From positions 40,928,097 through 40,992,096 of the forward strand of contig NC_077242.1 in the NCBI RefSeq assembly GCF_947179165.1: 64,000 bases of DNA. Direction: 5' to 3'. The notes under the pieces were generated by a model, which was given only the letters and a program-made list of their open reading frames with translations, searched no databases and was not told where the DNA came from. Numbering within the stretch: the stretch's first letter is position 1; every line of letters begins with the position of its first letter. Shown here piece by piece: positions 12,885 through 23,446 of this stretch. A program made the translations under genes and the position numbers. The stretch comes from Solanum dulcamara (lineage: Eukaryota > Streptophyta > Magnoliopsida > Solanales > Solanaceae).

Positions 12885-13669
12885 AACTACGACACTTTGA
12901 CCTCAGCTTGCCTGGAAACAACTTCAGCCTTGAATTAAACAGCAATACTTTGTCTCTACTGCTGAATTAGCGCTGCTCAATATGCCTATCATGGTATAGT
13001 TTTATTCTCTGTTTGTAAAGAGCAGTACTCTCATACGCACACAAAAGAAAACCATCCATTTCATTGATTTGATCCAGCCTCATATGCGCAACTTCACTCC
13101 AATTTAAGTTGAACTTTTTCAAGGCTCACAACGCCTTATGTTCCAGCTCCACATGACAAACCTTTACAAATACTAAATAGTATGGGGACATACCCATGGG
13201 TATTTTGAAGCTATTCGATATGACCATAGAGCGTCATCATGCTTCTTTTCCCAATCAATTCTGTTGGCATTTACAGACTTTGCTCCATACATAAAATAAC
13301 TCCTCCTCCAAGATTGGTGTCATAAGTAGCTCTTGATGCCTAGATATGTTCCCCTGCCTTTGACACTGGTCACAAGTCTTCACCAAGTCTTGTGCATCTT
13401 TACAGATAGTAGTCCAGTGGTATCAACTTTGCAGTATCTTTTGCGCTGTCCAGCTCCCACTGTGGGGTCCACCCACCTGTGATGAGTGACATGCCTCCTG
13501 ATGAAATTGTCAGCACATATCCTGAACAAGTATGTCTCATCCCATAAGTACCTGCGAATATCATGCAAAAACTCCTTTTGTTGGTAGAAAGTAAGATCTT
13601 CAAGCTAAGATCACTAATAAGATAGTAAGGATATTTAGCAAACTGAGGAATGAGATCAAGAGTAGAAGC
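12885..13669 (-). pseudogene. Element C integrase remnant with catalytic core deleted
   Basis: This continues the C polyprotein downstream of RNase H across the R1 insertion (TSD TAAAA). Order on the minus strand: linker ASTLDLIPQFAKY; zinc-binding-type N-terminal region MHDIRRYLWDETYLFRICAD (about 13,510-13,568); KTCDQCQRQGNISRHQEL (about 13,330-13,385); then MTPILEEELFYVWS. At about 13,283 the sequence jumps straight to KVCKCQQN, followed by FKIPMGMSPYYLVF and LEHKALWALKKFNLNW, then LLFNSRLKLFPGKLRSK near 12,890-12,960. The segment between MTPILEEE and the KVC block, which should carry the catalytic D,D-E core, is missing, so this integrase could not have been active in this state. Frameshifts are also present around 13,400-13,480. 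Confidence 0.8.
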
Positions 13670-13674
13670 TAAAA
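13670..13674. repeat. Target-site duplication of R1, left (TAAAA)
   Basis: TAAAA here and at 23,442-23,446 directly flank the R1 LTR ends. Deleting one copy plus R1 joins C RNase H to C integrase in frame. Confidence 0.9.
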
Positions 13675-14172
13675 TGTTACACCCCACACTCTCAAGGTAG
13701 GAAAGTCTCTTAAGTTTCTTAGACATTATCATGTGAGTCGGATAAAGAACGACACTACCAAATGACTTTAAGGAAGGGAAAATGTGATACCCCATAGTAG
13801 AGAAGGTTGGAAATAGAGTCATAAGAATTCGGAAGGAATTGGAGGCCAAGTAATGAGTCATAGGAATCAATTTACCTACGTAAGCTACTAACTTAGAAGT
13901 CTTACATACTTGAGCTACTTGAGGACATACCAAGCTTACATAGCACGGATTACATAGGCTCTTAAAATAAGACGAGATTATGAACCCACGAGGAAGGGGA
14001 AAAGACGACACGTGGCAACCAATGAAGGAGTGAAATATGGCAGCATCTCAAGTAAAAAGGTGACCCACCTGCTTGGGGTCAAGTAGGTGACCCACCTGCT
14101 TGGGGGAGGTGGGCCCTACTTCCATGTGGCAGCCCCTAGTTGGCAGCATGTTATGGTGGCCAATCATGACTG

Positions 14173-14232
14173 GACACGTGTCACCCTAAGGGGTTGACAT
14201 GTGTCACCTCCAAGGAAGCCCATATATATACA
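14173..14232 (+). promoter_or_regulatory. Predicted R1 5' LTR promoter: palindromic G-box and TATA box
   Basis: GACACGTGTC (14,173-14,182) is a perfect palindrome with an ACGT core, and CATATATATACAT (14,221-14,233) is a good TATA candidate about 40 bases downstream. A further GACACGTGGC lies at 14,007-14,016. If used, transcription would start near 14,255, leaving about 2.8 kb of LTR downstream. Confidence 0.5.
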
Positions 14233-16047
14233 TGTTACATGATTCTTAAGGTAATTTCTATCCAAAAAACTTCAGCAGCAACAAAAAGAACGAACCCTAA
14301 GTCTAGGGAGGAAAAGAGGACGGCTTAGAGAAACAAATAGGTAAGTCCCGATTTCGTTCCATAAATTAGTTATCTATAGTATACCATGATGATATGGAGG
14401 TATTAGAATTATAAAATCATGGCTTGTTGCATCCAAAATGGAGAGCAGACAGTCCACGCAACTTCCAGCATGCTAAAGAGGTTTCCGAGGTGCAATTTTG
14501 GCTAGTTTTGGCCAATTTCGGGTAAGGTAAGGTTTCTCCTTTATATTTGGACTTTGTGGGGTTGTTATGAATTGTATTATGTACCTTTTATACTTATGGA
14601 AGTATAAAAAAGTCATGGATATGCTCAGGGAAAGAAACAATTAAAATTGAAGTCGTCGTAGGTAAATTATAGTCGAAATGAGGCATTGTTTGTGTGGAGG
14701 CTGCTGCTGGTTCTGTGATGTGGGTTGCAGGGTATAAATGTGTCCTAAAAGAGTTGGAGGATATTCTGGTGGCATCCACACGATCCCCACTTCGTACGGT
14801 TAAAGGTTTTGCAAATTGGAAACTAGAAACCCTATTTTGGTTGTATAATTCCGAGCGAGTTGTCTGGATTTTATGTTGTATATTTTTTATATGAATTTCT
14901 TAAAATTATTCTGCAAGTTGTTGTTGTTGGTTAACTGTAGGTATGAGGAGTGTAATTGGAAATTAGGATAGGGCACATTATAGGGGAAATGCTTTCTGAT
15001 TTCCGTTAACGCCTTAACTAGTTAAGGAACTAGTCGAGAAGGCGAGTGAGGAAATGAATGATATGAATACTCGTAGGTAATATTAGATGCTGGAAAAGTA
15101 TAAGGTGGTTGATATTCGTATTGCTTCCACATTAAATAGGTTTGGAGGACGACGACGTGAATGCGATTAATAGAAGTCCATAAAAGGTATATGAAGCTAC
15201 CCTTTCTTCTCTTTTGGCATGTCTTAGACGTAAGTATATGTATGTGAAATTTGGAGTTATTCCATTCGTAAAGCTCCGAGTACAGTTCATAATTCTTATC
15301 CAATTCATGATGGTGGAACTCCTGTAATAGTCAAGCTATTTCCTTTTTATGGTTTTTTTATATGATAAATGGTAATGTATGTAAAACCTATTCTTTCTCT
15401 TCTTTTAGCATGTTTTCAAGTTAAGTAGTGAATGATATGAGATTGAGGGTAAATCTACTCATAAATGCCAAGTGTAAATCACGACCCTCATTTACTTCTT
15501 AATGAAAGCAATCTTATAGTAATTGAACTAGGACTTCTCAAGCCTTCCATACGTTAGGAAGTGAGGAGTACGTAAAGTCTATTTTTCTTTTCTATTGGCA
15601 TATCTCAGTCTTAAGTGGATTATGTATGTAATGTGGGAATAATTCCATTCATAGAACCCTGAGTATGGTTCTTGAATCTTATTCACTTCTCGATATTAAA
15701 ACTCCTGCGATAGTTGAGTTATGGACTTGTAAGTCTTTTACCTGACAAAAAATAGTACACGTGAAACCTATCCCTTCCTTCTTTTAAAACAGTAGGATGT
15801 AAGTGAAGTGATATATGGTATGAGTTAGAGGTGATCCAATTTATAGGTTTCGGGTATAAATCATGACTTGTACCTACTTCTCGAGGTTAGGATTCTTAAA
15901 GTGGTGAAACTCCTATTCCTTGACCCTTCCATTGGCTGAGTAATGATTGGATGTGTAAACTCTATTACCTAGGGACTCTTTGACACATCTTATGATGATT
16001 CGGGAGATGGTTGTTACGTTACCAGGTTTTATGTCCACATATATGAA

Positions 16048-16314
16048 TTATTATATGTGCAGGGATCGGGCCGTACATTCTTTGGCACTAACGTATTATA
16101 TGTATAGGGATCGGACCATACGTTCCTCGGCACTAACATGTTATATGTATAGGGATCGGGCCGTACGTTCCTCGGCACTAACGTATTATATATATTGATC
16201 GGGCCAAACGCTTCTCGGCACTAACATATTTTATGTGTAGGGATCGGGCCGGATGTTCCTCGGCACTAACCTATTATATCTATATGGATCGAGCTATACG
16301 TCCCACAACGCTAA
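16048..16314 (+). repeat. Tandem array in R1 5' LTR (about 44-bp unit, ~6 copies)
   Basis: Imperfect head-to-tail units built around GGGATCGGGCCGTACGTTCC-TCGGCACTAAC-TATTATATGTAT. The open frame at 15,980-16,198 only reflects this repeat. Confidence 0.85.
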
Positions 16315-17062
16315 TAGTGTGCATATGCCTATGATGATAAAATGATGCATTCGTAATGTCGGGTCACCAAGCGGGCCGGATACGGTACGTGATAATGATA
16401 TACATGACCTTACCTTGTAAGGTGTAGGTACAGTACTCTATTAAATTTTATACTTGTCCCATGCACCCCTACGGTACCTGTAATTTCCTTATGATATTTT
16501 ATCCCCTACTTCTAGTTCAGATATGCTTTTGGATATGTTATGTTATGTTTTACATACTCAGTACATATGCCGTACTGATTCCCTTTCCTCGGGGGGCTGC
16601 GTTCATGCCTGCAGGTACAGGTACATAGTTTGGAGATCCGCCAGCATAGGAGTCCCACTCAGTGGTCTAGAGATGCTCCATTGTGCTGGAGCCTAATTTT
16701 GGGTCCTAAACCTTGATGTATATATTCCTTTTGTTCACGGGTATGGCAGGGGCCCTGTCCCGCCTTATGTTACTATTCTTACTCTTAGAGGTCTGTGGAT
16801 ATGTATGTGGGTGGTATGGATGGTATGTGTATATATGCATAGTTATGTTCATATGACTTATGATTTGGGCATTCCCAAATTCATAACAGCCGTGTCAGCT
16901 AGCATGTGTGTGTATTACAGAATGACCCTATATTTTATGACAGCCTTATCGGCTACACTACGAGTCGAGCAGGATATGAATTTACTTATAGTTGGCAAGG
17001 GTACACATGCGTGTCCAATTCAGGCACCCATCGCGGCTTACGAGGTTTGGTCATGATAGAAG

Positions 17063-17074
17063 TGGTATCAAAGC
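17063..17074 (+). other. R1 primer-binding site
   Basis: TGGTATCAAAGC four bases after the 5' LTR, a one-base variant of the initiator-Met tRNA-complementary site. Confidence 0.85.
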
Positions 17075-17155
17075 AGTTCATCCTTGGAATGTCTATAGAC
17101 CATGTCTAGTAGAGTCTTATTTATCGATGTGTTGTGCACCACATCTATAAACAGG

Positions 17156-17353
17156 AGGCTACAGGACGTTTAGGATGTTACTTTCTTTTATATGTAAGAT
17201 CGTGTGATAGAGCCGAGCCATAGGCTACAGGACATTTAGGATGTTACTTTATTTCATATTTAAGATAGTGCGATAGAGCCCAGCCATAGGATATAAGACA
17301 TTTAGGATGTTACTTTCTTTCATATCTAAGATTGTGCGATAGAGCTGAGCCAT
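17156..17353 (+). repeat. 66-bp direct triplication in R1 leader
   Basis: Three consecutive units start at 17,156, 17,222 and 17,288, each running from AGG(C/A)TA(C/T)A... through TTTAGGATGTTACTTT to GAGC-GAGCCAT. The leaders of A, B, R2 and R3 each have one unit. Confidence 0.85.
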
Positions 17354-18944
17354 AGAGAGTAAAATTCCTCATACTAACTTATGATTTGAACAGAAGGACA
17401 ACATCGATAGAAGAAATGACTGACGATGTTGGAAGTTACAAGGCATGTAGGTAAGCAGAGGCACGAAAGACCTATGTCAGGTAAGGTGTTGTAATACGAT
17501 TGATATATAAAGTTGAAAAATGAAAGGAAAAGTATACAGGAAAGTACAATAGGTGCAGTTCGAGTGGACATATGAGGTAAGTCCATTTTCATACTACTAA
17601 TCATGGGAGCCCCATATGGCTTCGATATAAGATGATATGACTATATATATGTGTTCCCTATAAGGTACTATTGGTATTTTCTGCATGCAAGTATTGAGAT
17701 AGTAAGAAATACAGAGGAAACTCTGCCCAAATATTCTTAGAAATAAGAAGAGAATGAGATACAGGGTTATAGTATGTCTTAAAAGGTTGTGCTCACAACA
17801 ATGATGAGATTTGACTAAACAAGTATGGCTGACCTCGAGAAATGAGTTAATTGCTGAATTAATGGCAATAGAAACTAGGAGGTTGATACTGGTATAGTAG
17901 AATGAAGTTGGAAAAGACCTATAAGCCAAAGAAGATAACTTAGAGAAGACTGATAGATCTGAATAAAACGATATAGTAAGGCATCGCCTGAATTGATACA
18001 TAGGGATAAACTATGATGAGTTATAGTTGAAAGATGTAATAGTATGATTACGATAAGAGTGCAAGGGAAAAAGAATTATGATGGAACTGAAGTGTTAATA
18101 AGACAGCTATGAGACATTAAGGATAAGACTAACTAAGAAGGGTAAGTAGACCATAGTAAGAATTGTGAAGAAGGTCAAGCGGTGTTATACTATGGGACTA
18201 AATGCAAATAGGGTACCAGGTGAATATAACAAAAATTGTTACGAGAATAAGTAAAGCTTAGTAAGGAAATAACTAAAAGGTATGATGTGGTCCATGTGAA
18301 TGGAATGTAAAGATAGATGTGATTAATTAAGTATGAGTATCGAACAAAAAGGGAAATAGATAGTTATGAACTGAAGGTATAGTACGATGAAAGGGTAATA
18401 AGACAAGGCCACTACTACAACGAAGTTGATATGGTTTTAAGCAGGATTAGAAGTGAGCCTTAAGCATATGACAAAGATGAAAGTTTAGGAGTCATAAAGA
18501 AGTAATGTGTATACGTGACTCCACCTTGATGATTAGTGAGATCCTGCAAGGAGAGGGATTGTTGATTTGCAGAACAGCTGCTGCGTTATGAGGGTATTAA
18601 AAGAAAATATGGTATCCACTAGAATAAGGTTAGTATAGTGACAGAGCTTGAGAGATGAATCATCAAAGTATAAGTGCTCCCGAGTGGAGAATTTGATCCA
18701 ATTATGAGCAAAAGCTAATCACTGATAGGGATGATTTAACAAAAAATGTAGATATGGTGCAGCACATTAAATATGTTGGAGTAGAATCATTCGTGTGTGA
18801 ATAGCTAAAAATAAATGAAGGATGACATTGGTACACCCTAAAAGGGGAGAAGTGGACAAGAGAAGTACAAGCGTAAGAGAAAATCAACTAATGCTATTGT
18901 ATGTAAATGGGAACGCTTAAACTTCAAACGACACCCCATAAGGG
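17354..18944 (+). other. R1 interior, unrecognised
   Basis: Homologous to the interiors of A and B (antisense there) and in part to R2 and R3. I find no coding domain. The stretch 18,310-18,944 is absent from B. Confidence 0.6.
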
Positions 18945-19049
18945 ATGGAAGAGATCATACCCGCACTAATTCACCAGATCCCGTCAAAACTCTGAAGTTA
19001 AGTGTGCTTGGGTGAGAGTAGCACTTGGATGGGTGATCCCTTGGAAAGT
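18945..19049 (+). rRNA. 5S rRNA-derived fragment inside R1 (pseudogene, 3' truncated)
   Basis: About 105 bases match plant 5S rRNA in the element's sense: GATCATACCCGCACTAAT, CCAGATCCCGTCAAAACTC, GAAGTTAAGTGTGCTTGGGT (box A region), GAGAGTAGCAC (intermediate element) and GGATGGGTGATCCCTTGG (box C). It ends around GGAAAGT, so roughly the last 20 nt of the 5S gene are missing, and the 5' end has an extra few bases (GGAAGA). Differences from 5S are largely C-to-T or G-to-A changes. A second copy in the same flanking context lies in R2. It is not a functional 5S gene: it lacks the 3' end and is surrounded by retrotransposon. It is much too good a match over the internal promoter to be chance. Family identification is from memory. 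Confidence 0.9.
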
Positions 19050-19680
19050 GAGAAAGGAAATGAAACAAGTAGAACAAAAAGAGATTGTAAGTGTGTGTTA
19101 GTACAATAACACATATACAACAGAGTAAGCCAAGAGCAGAAAAGATTATGACTAAATTGGAACTCACCTCATACAAATGGCACAAGAATAATTGTGCAGC
19201 CTATGAGCACTGGCATCTTAAGCGTAAGATTAAGTGATTATTTGATAAAAAGAAGTTAGTAATAGCAATGTGATTGCCATATTCAGAATCTTTTAAAGAA
19301 AAGTATAAGATGGTTCGAGGCAGAACTATTAAGACATAATTGGTATTAAGGACAAAAGCCATAGTGGAGCCCTGACCTCGACTGAAGAAGGTAAGAGACT
19401 AATATAGCGACGCTAATGCATTTTCTGAATTGCTCTAAGTATCTACACACAAGGATTACAATATAATGCGTGGTAATAAAACTGGAAAGAAGATTTGAGT
19501 AAAGGCACAGTGGAATATACCTAGAGTATTACAAGTTGGCATAAGAGAAATTGTGAAATAGCTTGAATAAGATCGAGTATCAAAAGTCGAATGACCAATT
19601 ACAGGAGATAGAAATTCCGACTTGGAAATGGATATACCCAGATGTGATCCACTAAATTATCGATAAAGTGAAACTTATTC
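19050..19680 (+). other. R1 interior downstream of the 5S fragment, unrecognised
   Basis: Matches B in reverse complement around 49,900-50,190 (for example AGTAATAGCAATGTGATT near 19,257). No coding domain recognised. Confidence 0.6.
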
Positions 19681-19689
19681 AGGGACAAA

Positions 19690-20090
19690 CTATCTATTAG
19701 CAGCCTAGAGTTGACAAGAAGGGGATACATTGGTCCTTCTCAGGTCATTCGTAGGATAGATAAAGCTGCCTATGAGTTGGACCTACCGTCCGATTTGAAG
19801 GAATATGTTCAGTTTTCACAAATCAATGCTCCGCGAATATATAAGAGATCTTCCCAGAATATTCTTCATGGGTGAGGTCCACATGAAAGGAAAGTTATCC
19901 TATGAGGGGCAACCTATTGCCAACTTGGATAGGCAGAGTAAGAGGTTGCAAACTAAGGATGTAGCTTCTATCAAGTTGTTGTGGTGGAATAAGAATCAAG
20001 AAGAAATGACCTGGAAAGATAAAGAGGACACGAAACACAGGTCTCCGTACCTATCCCCGATGTCTACAGGTAACCCCCACTCCTAGAACT
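19690..20090 (+). pseudogene. R1 integrase C-terminal remnant (Del/Tekay type)
   Basis: Conceptual translation gives VIRRIDKAAYELDLPSDLKE near 19,745-19,805 and, after a frameshift, KGKLSYEGQPIANLDRQSKR and LQTKDVASIKLLWW in the open frame 19,805-20,086. The IDKxAYELDLP and SYEExPxxILDxxxxKLR-type blocks are characteristic of the end of integrase in Del/Tekay chromoviruses, where a chromodomain-like tail follows. Catalytic core, RNase H, RT, protease and gag are not seen. Counterparts exist in B (38,564-38,863, minus) and R3 (45,320-46,060). Confidence 0.8.
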
Positions 20091-20204
20091 CATATATTAA
20101 TTACTTGGATGAAAATGTATGCTATCGTAATAGAAAATAATCTCCCTACAGTTTGTATAAAGTCTTAAGGGAAGTTTTATTCAACATTCGGGGACGAATG
20201 TTCT

Positions 20205-20218
20205 AAAGAGGGGAAGGA
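20205..20218 (+). other. R1 polypurine tract
   Basis: AAAGAGGGGAAGGA directly precedes the 3' LTR start TGCTACACCC. Confidence 0.9.
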
Positions 20219-23200
20219 TGCTACACCCTACACTCTCGAGCTCGGAAAATCTCTTAAGTTCCTTAGACATTATCATATGAGCCGGATAAGCAACGACACT
20301 ATCAAACGACTCTAAGGAAGGAAGAATGTGATACCCCATAGTAGAGAAGGTTGGAAATAGAGTTATAAGAATCCAGAAGGAATTAGAGGCCAAGTAATGA
20401 GTCATAGGAATCGATTTACCTATGTAAGCTACTAACTTAGAAGTCTTAAATACTTGAGCTACTTGAGGACATACCAAGCTTACATAGCACAGATTACATA
20501 GGCTCTTAAAATAAAATGATATTACAAATCCATGAGGAAGGGGAAAAGATGACACGTGGCAATTAATGAAAGAGTGAAACATTGCAGCACCTCAAGTAAG
20601 AAGGTGATCCACCTGCTTGGGAGAGGTGGGCCCTACTGCCATGTGGCAGCCCCTAGTTGGCAGCATGTTATGGTGGCCAATCATGACTAGACACGTGTCA
20701 CCCTAAGTGGTTGACATATGTCACCTCCAAGGAATCCCATATATATACATGTTACATGACTCTTAAGGTCATTTCTATCCAGAAAACTTCAGTAGCAACA
20801 AAAAAAAGAACCCTAAGTCTAGAGAGGAAAAGAGGATGACTTGGAGAAAAAAATAGGTAAGTTCCGATTTCGTTCCATAAATTAGTTATCCAGCATATAC
20901 CACGATGATATGGAAGTATTATAAGTATAAATGCATGGATTGGTGCAGCCAAAATGGAGAGCAGACAGTCCACACAACTTCCAGCACGCTAAAGAGGTTT
21001 CTTAGGTGCAAATTTTGCTAGTTTTGGCCAATTTCGGGTAAGGTAAGATTTCTCCTTTAAATTTGGACTTTATGGGGTTTTTATAAATTTTATTATGTAC
21101 CTTTATAGTGATGTAAGTATAAAAAATTTGTGGAGATGCTCAGCGAAAGAAACAATCAAAATTGAAGTCGTTGTAGTTAAATTGTAGTCGAAATGAGGCG
21201 TTGTGTGTGTGGAGGCTGCTGCTGGTTGTGTTATGTCGTTTGAAGGGTCTAAATGTGTCCTAAAAGAGTTGGGGGATCTTATGGTGGCATCCACACGATC
21301 CCCACTTTGTACGGTTAAAGGTTTTTCAAATTGGAAACTAGAAACCCTATTTTGGTTGTATAATTTCTAGCGAGTTGTCTGGAGTTTATGTTGTATATTT
21401 TTTATATGAATTGCTTAAAAATATTCTGCAGGTTGTTGTTGTTGGTTGTTTTTACGTATGAGGAGTGTAATTGGAAATTCGCATAGGGCACATTATAGGG
21501 GAAATGCTTTCTGATTTTCGTTAACGCATTCACTAGTTAAGGAACTAGTCGAGAAGGCGAGCGAGGAAATGAATGCTATGAATACTCATAGGTAATATAG
21601 GATTCTAGAAAAGTATAAGGTGGTCGATATTCATATTTCTTCCATGTTAAATAGGTTTGGAGGATGACAACGTGAACGTGATTAATAGAAGTCCATAAAA
21701 GGTATATGAAGCTACCCTTTCTTCTCTTTTGGCATGTCTTAGACGTAAGTATATGTATTTGAAATTGGGAGTTATTCCATTCATAAAGCTCTGAGTACAG
21801 TTCATAATTCTTATCCACTTCATGATGGTGGAACTCCTGTAATAGTCAAGCTATTTCCTTTTAAAGGTTTTTTTATATGATAAAAGGTAATGTATGTAAA
21901 GCCTATTCTTTCTCTTCTTTTGGCATGTTTTCAAGTTAAGTAGTGAATAATATGAGCTTGAGGGTAAATCTACTCATAAATTCCAAGCGTAAATTACTAA
22001 CCTCATTTACTTCTTAATGAAAGAACTCTTATAGTAATTGAACTAGGACCTCTCAAGCCTTCCATACGTTAGGAAGTGAGGAGTATGTAAAGTCTATCTT
22101 TCTTTTCTGTTGGCATATCTCAGTCTTAAGTGGATTATGTATGTAATGTGGGAATAATTCCATTCATAGAACCCTGAGTATGGTTCGTCAATCTTATTCA
22201 CTTCTTGATATTAAAACTCCTGCGATAGTTGATTGTAAGTCTTCTACCTGACAAAAAGTAGTACACGTGAAACCTATCCCTTCCTTCTTTTGAAACAGTA
22301 GGATGTAAGTGAAGCGATATATGGTTTGAGTTAGAGGTGATCCCATTTATAGGTTTCGGGTATAAATCATGACTTGTACTCACTTCTTGAGGTTAGGATT
22401 CTTAAAGTGGTGAAACTCCTATTCCTCGACCCTTTCATTAGCTGAGTAATGATTGGATGTGTAAACTCTTATACCTAGAGACTCTTTGACACATCTTATG
22501 ATGATATTCGGGAGATGGTTTTTACTTTACCAGGTTTTATATGCAAGTATATTCATTATTATATGTATAGAGACCGGGCCGTATGTTCCTCGGCACTAAT
22601 GTGTTATATGTATAGGGATCGGGCCGTACGTTCCTCGGTACTAACATGTTATATGTACAGGGATCTGGCCATACATTCCTCAGTACTAACGTATTATATA
22701 TAGGGATCGGGCAAAATGCTCCTCGGCACTAACATATTATATATGTAAGGATCAGGCCGGACGTTACTAGGCACTAACCTATCATATCTATATGGATCAG
22801 GTTATACGTCCCACGACGTTACTATGACCTTACCTTGTAAGGTGCAGGTACAGTACTCTATTAAATTTTATACTTGTCCTCTGCATCCCCTACTTCTGGC
22901 TCATATATGATTTTGGATATGTTATGTTATGTTTTACATACTCAGTATATATGCCGTACTGACCCTCTTTCCTCTGGGGCTGCGTTTATGCCCGCAGGTA
23001 CAAGTACACAGTTTGGAGATCCGCCAGCATAGGAGTCCCACTCAGCGGTCCAGAGATGCTCTATTATTATGGAGCCTAATTTTGGGTCCTAAAGCTTGAT
23101 GTATATATTCCTTTTGTTCACGGGTACAGCGGGGGCCCTGTCCTGCCTTATGTTACTGTTCTTACTGTTAGAGTTCTGTGGATATGTTCGTGGGTGGTAT

Positions 23201-23441
23201 GGATGGTATGTGTATGTATGTACAATTATGCTCATATGACTTATGATTTAGGCGTTCCCAAAGTCGTAACAGACGTGTCGGCAAGCATGCGTGTGTATTA
23301 TGGAACTACCTTATATGTTATGATAGTCTTGTCGGCTACACTACGAGTCGAGCAGGACACAAATTTACTTATAGTTGGCAGGGGTACAAGTGCGTGTCCA
23401 ATTCGGGCACCCATTGCGATTTACGTGGTTTGGTCGTGAAA
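20219..23441 (+). repeat. R1 3' LTR
   Basis: 3,223 bp, collinear with 13,675-17,058. TATA candidate ATATATATACAT at 20,739-20,750 and palindromic GACACGTGTC at 20,690-20,699. The terminal CA is decayed to AA (GTGAAA). Confidence 0.92.
22558..22821 (+). repeat. Tandem array in R1 3' LTR
   Basis: Same ~44-bp unit as 16,048-16,314, about six degenerate copies (GGGATCGGGCCGTACGTTCC type). The open frame 22,515-22,703 is produced by the repeat. Confidence 0.85.
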
Positions 23442-23446
23442 TAAAA
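23442..23446. repeat. Target-site duplication of R1, right (TAAAA)
   Basis: Perfect copy of 13,670-13,674. Confidence 0.9.

Larger units (their letters stand above)
13675..17058 (+). repeat. R1 5' LTR
   Basis: 3,384 bp, TGTTACACCCC...GGTTTGGTCATGATA. Contains a U3-like first ~550 bp with CACGTG motifs and a TATA box, then a long transcribed portion with a 44-bp-type tandem array near 16,048-16,314. The minus-strand open frame 13,400-14,011 runs antisense through the first part of this LTR and on into C integrase, so it is a chimeric frame and not a gene. Confidence 0.92.
13675..23441 (+). mobile_element. R1: R-family LTR retrotransposon nested in element C
   Basis: 9,767 bp on the plus strand: 5' LTR, tRNA-iMet-type primer site, 3.16-kb decayed interior with a 5S rRNA fragment and an integrase C-terminal remnant, purine tract, 3' LTR, and perfect 5-bp TSD. 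The LTRs differ at about 9% of positions over their first ~350 bp by my hand count, mostly transitions, so it is not recent. The interior is too short for a complete gag-pol and I recognise no gag, protease or reverse transcriptase. Confidence 0.92.

Noticed and set aside
13400..14011. 203-codon minus-strand frame as a host gene
   Set aside because: It crosses the exact R1/C junction and TSD at 13,670-13,675, so it is an accidental fusion of antisense LTR and integrase remnant.
15980..16198. Small protein genes with repeated DRAVRSSALTYYMY-type residues (also 22,515-22,703, 42,139-42,378, 48,707-49,173)
   Set aside because: They are translations of the LTR tandem arrays; no start context, no conservation beyond the DNA repeat.
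17063..17080. tRNA gene at the TGGTATCAGAGC sites
   Set aside because: Only the tRNA 3'-end complement is present; no cloverleaf. They are primer-binding sites.
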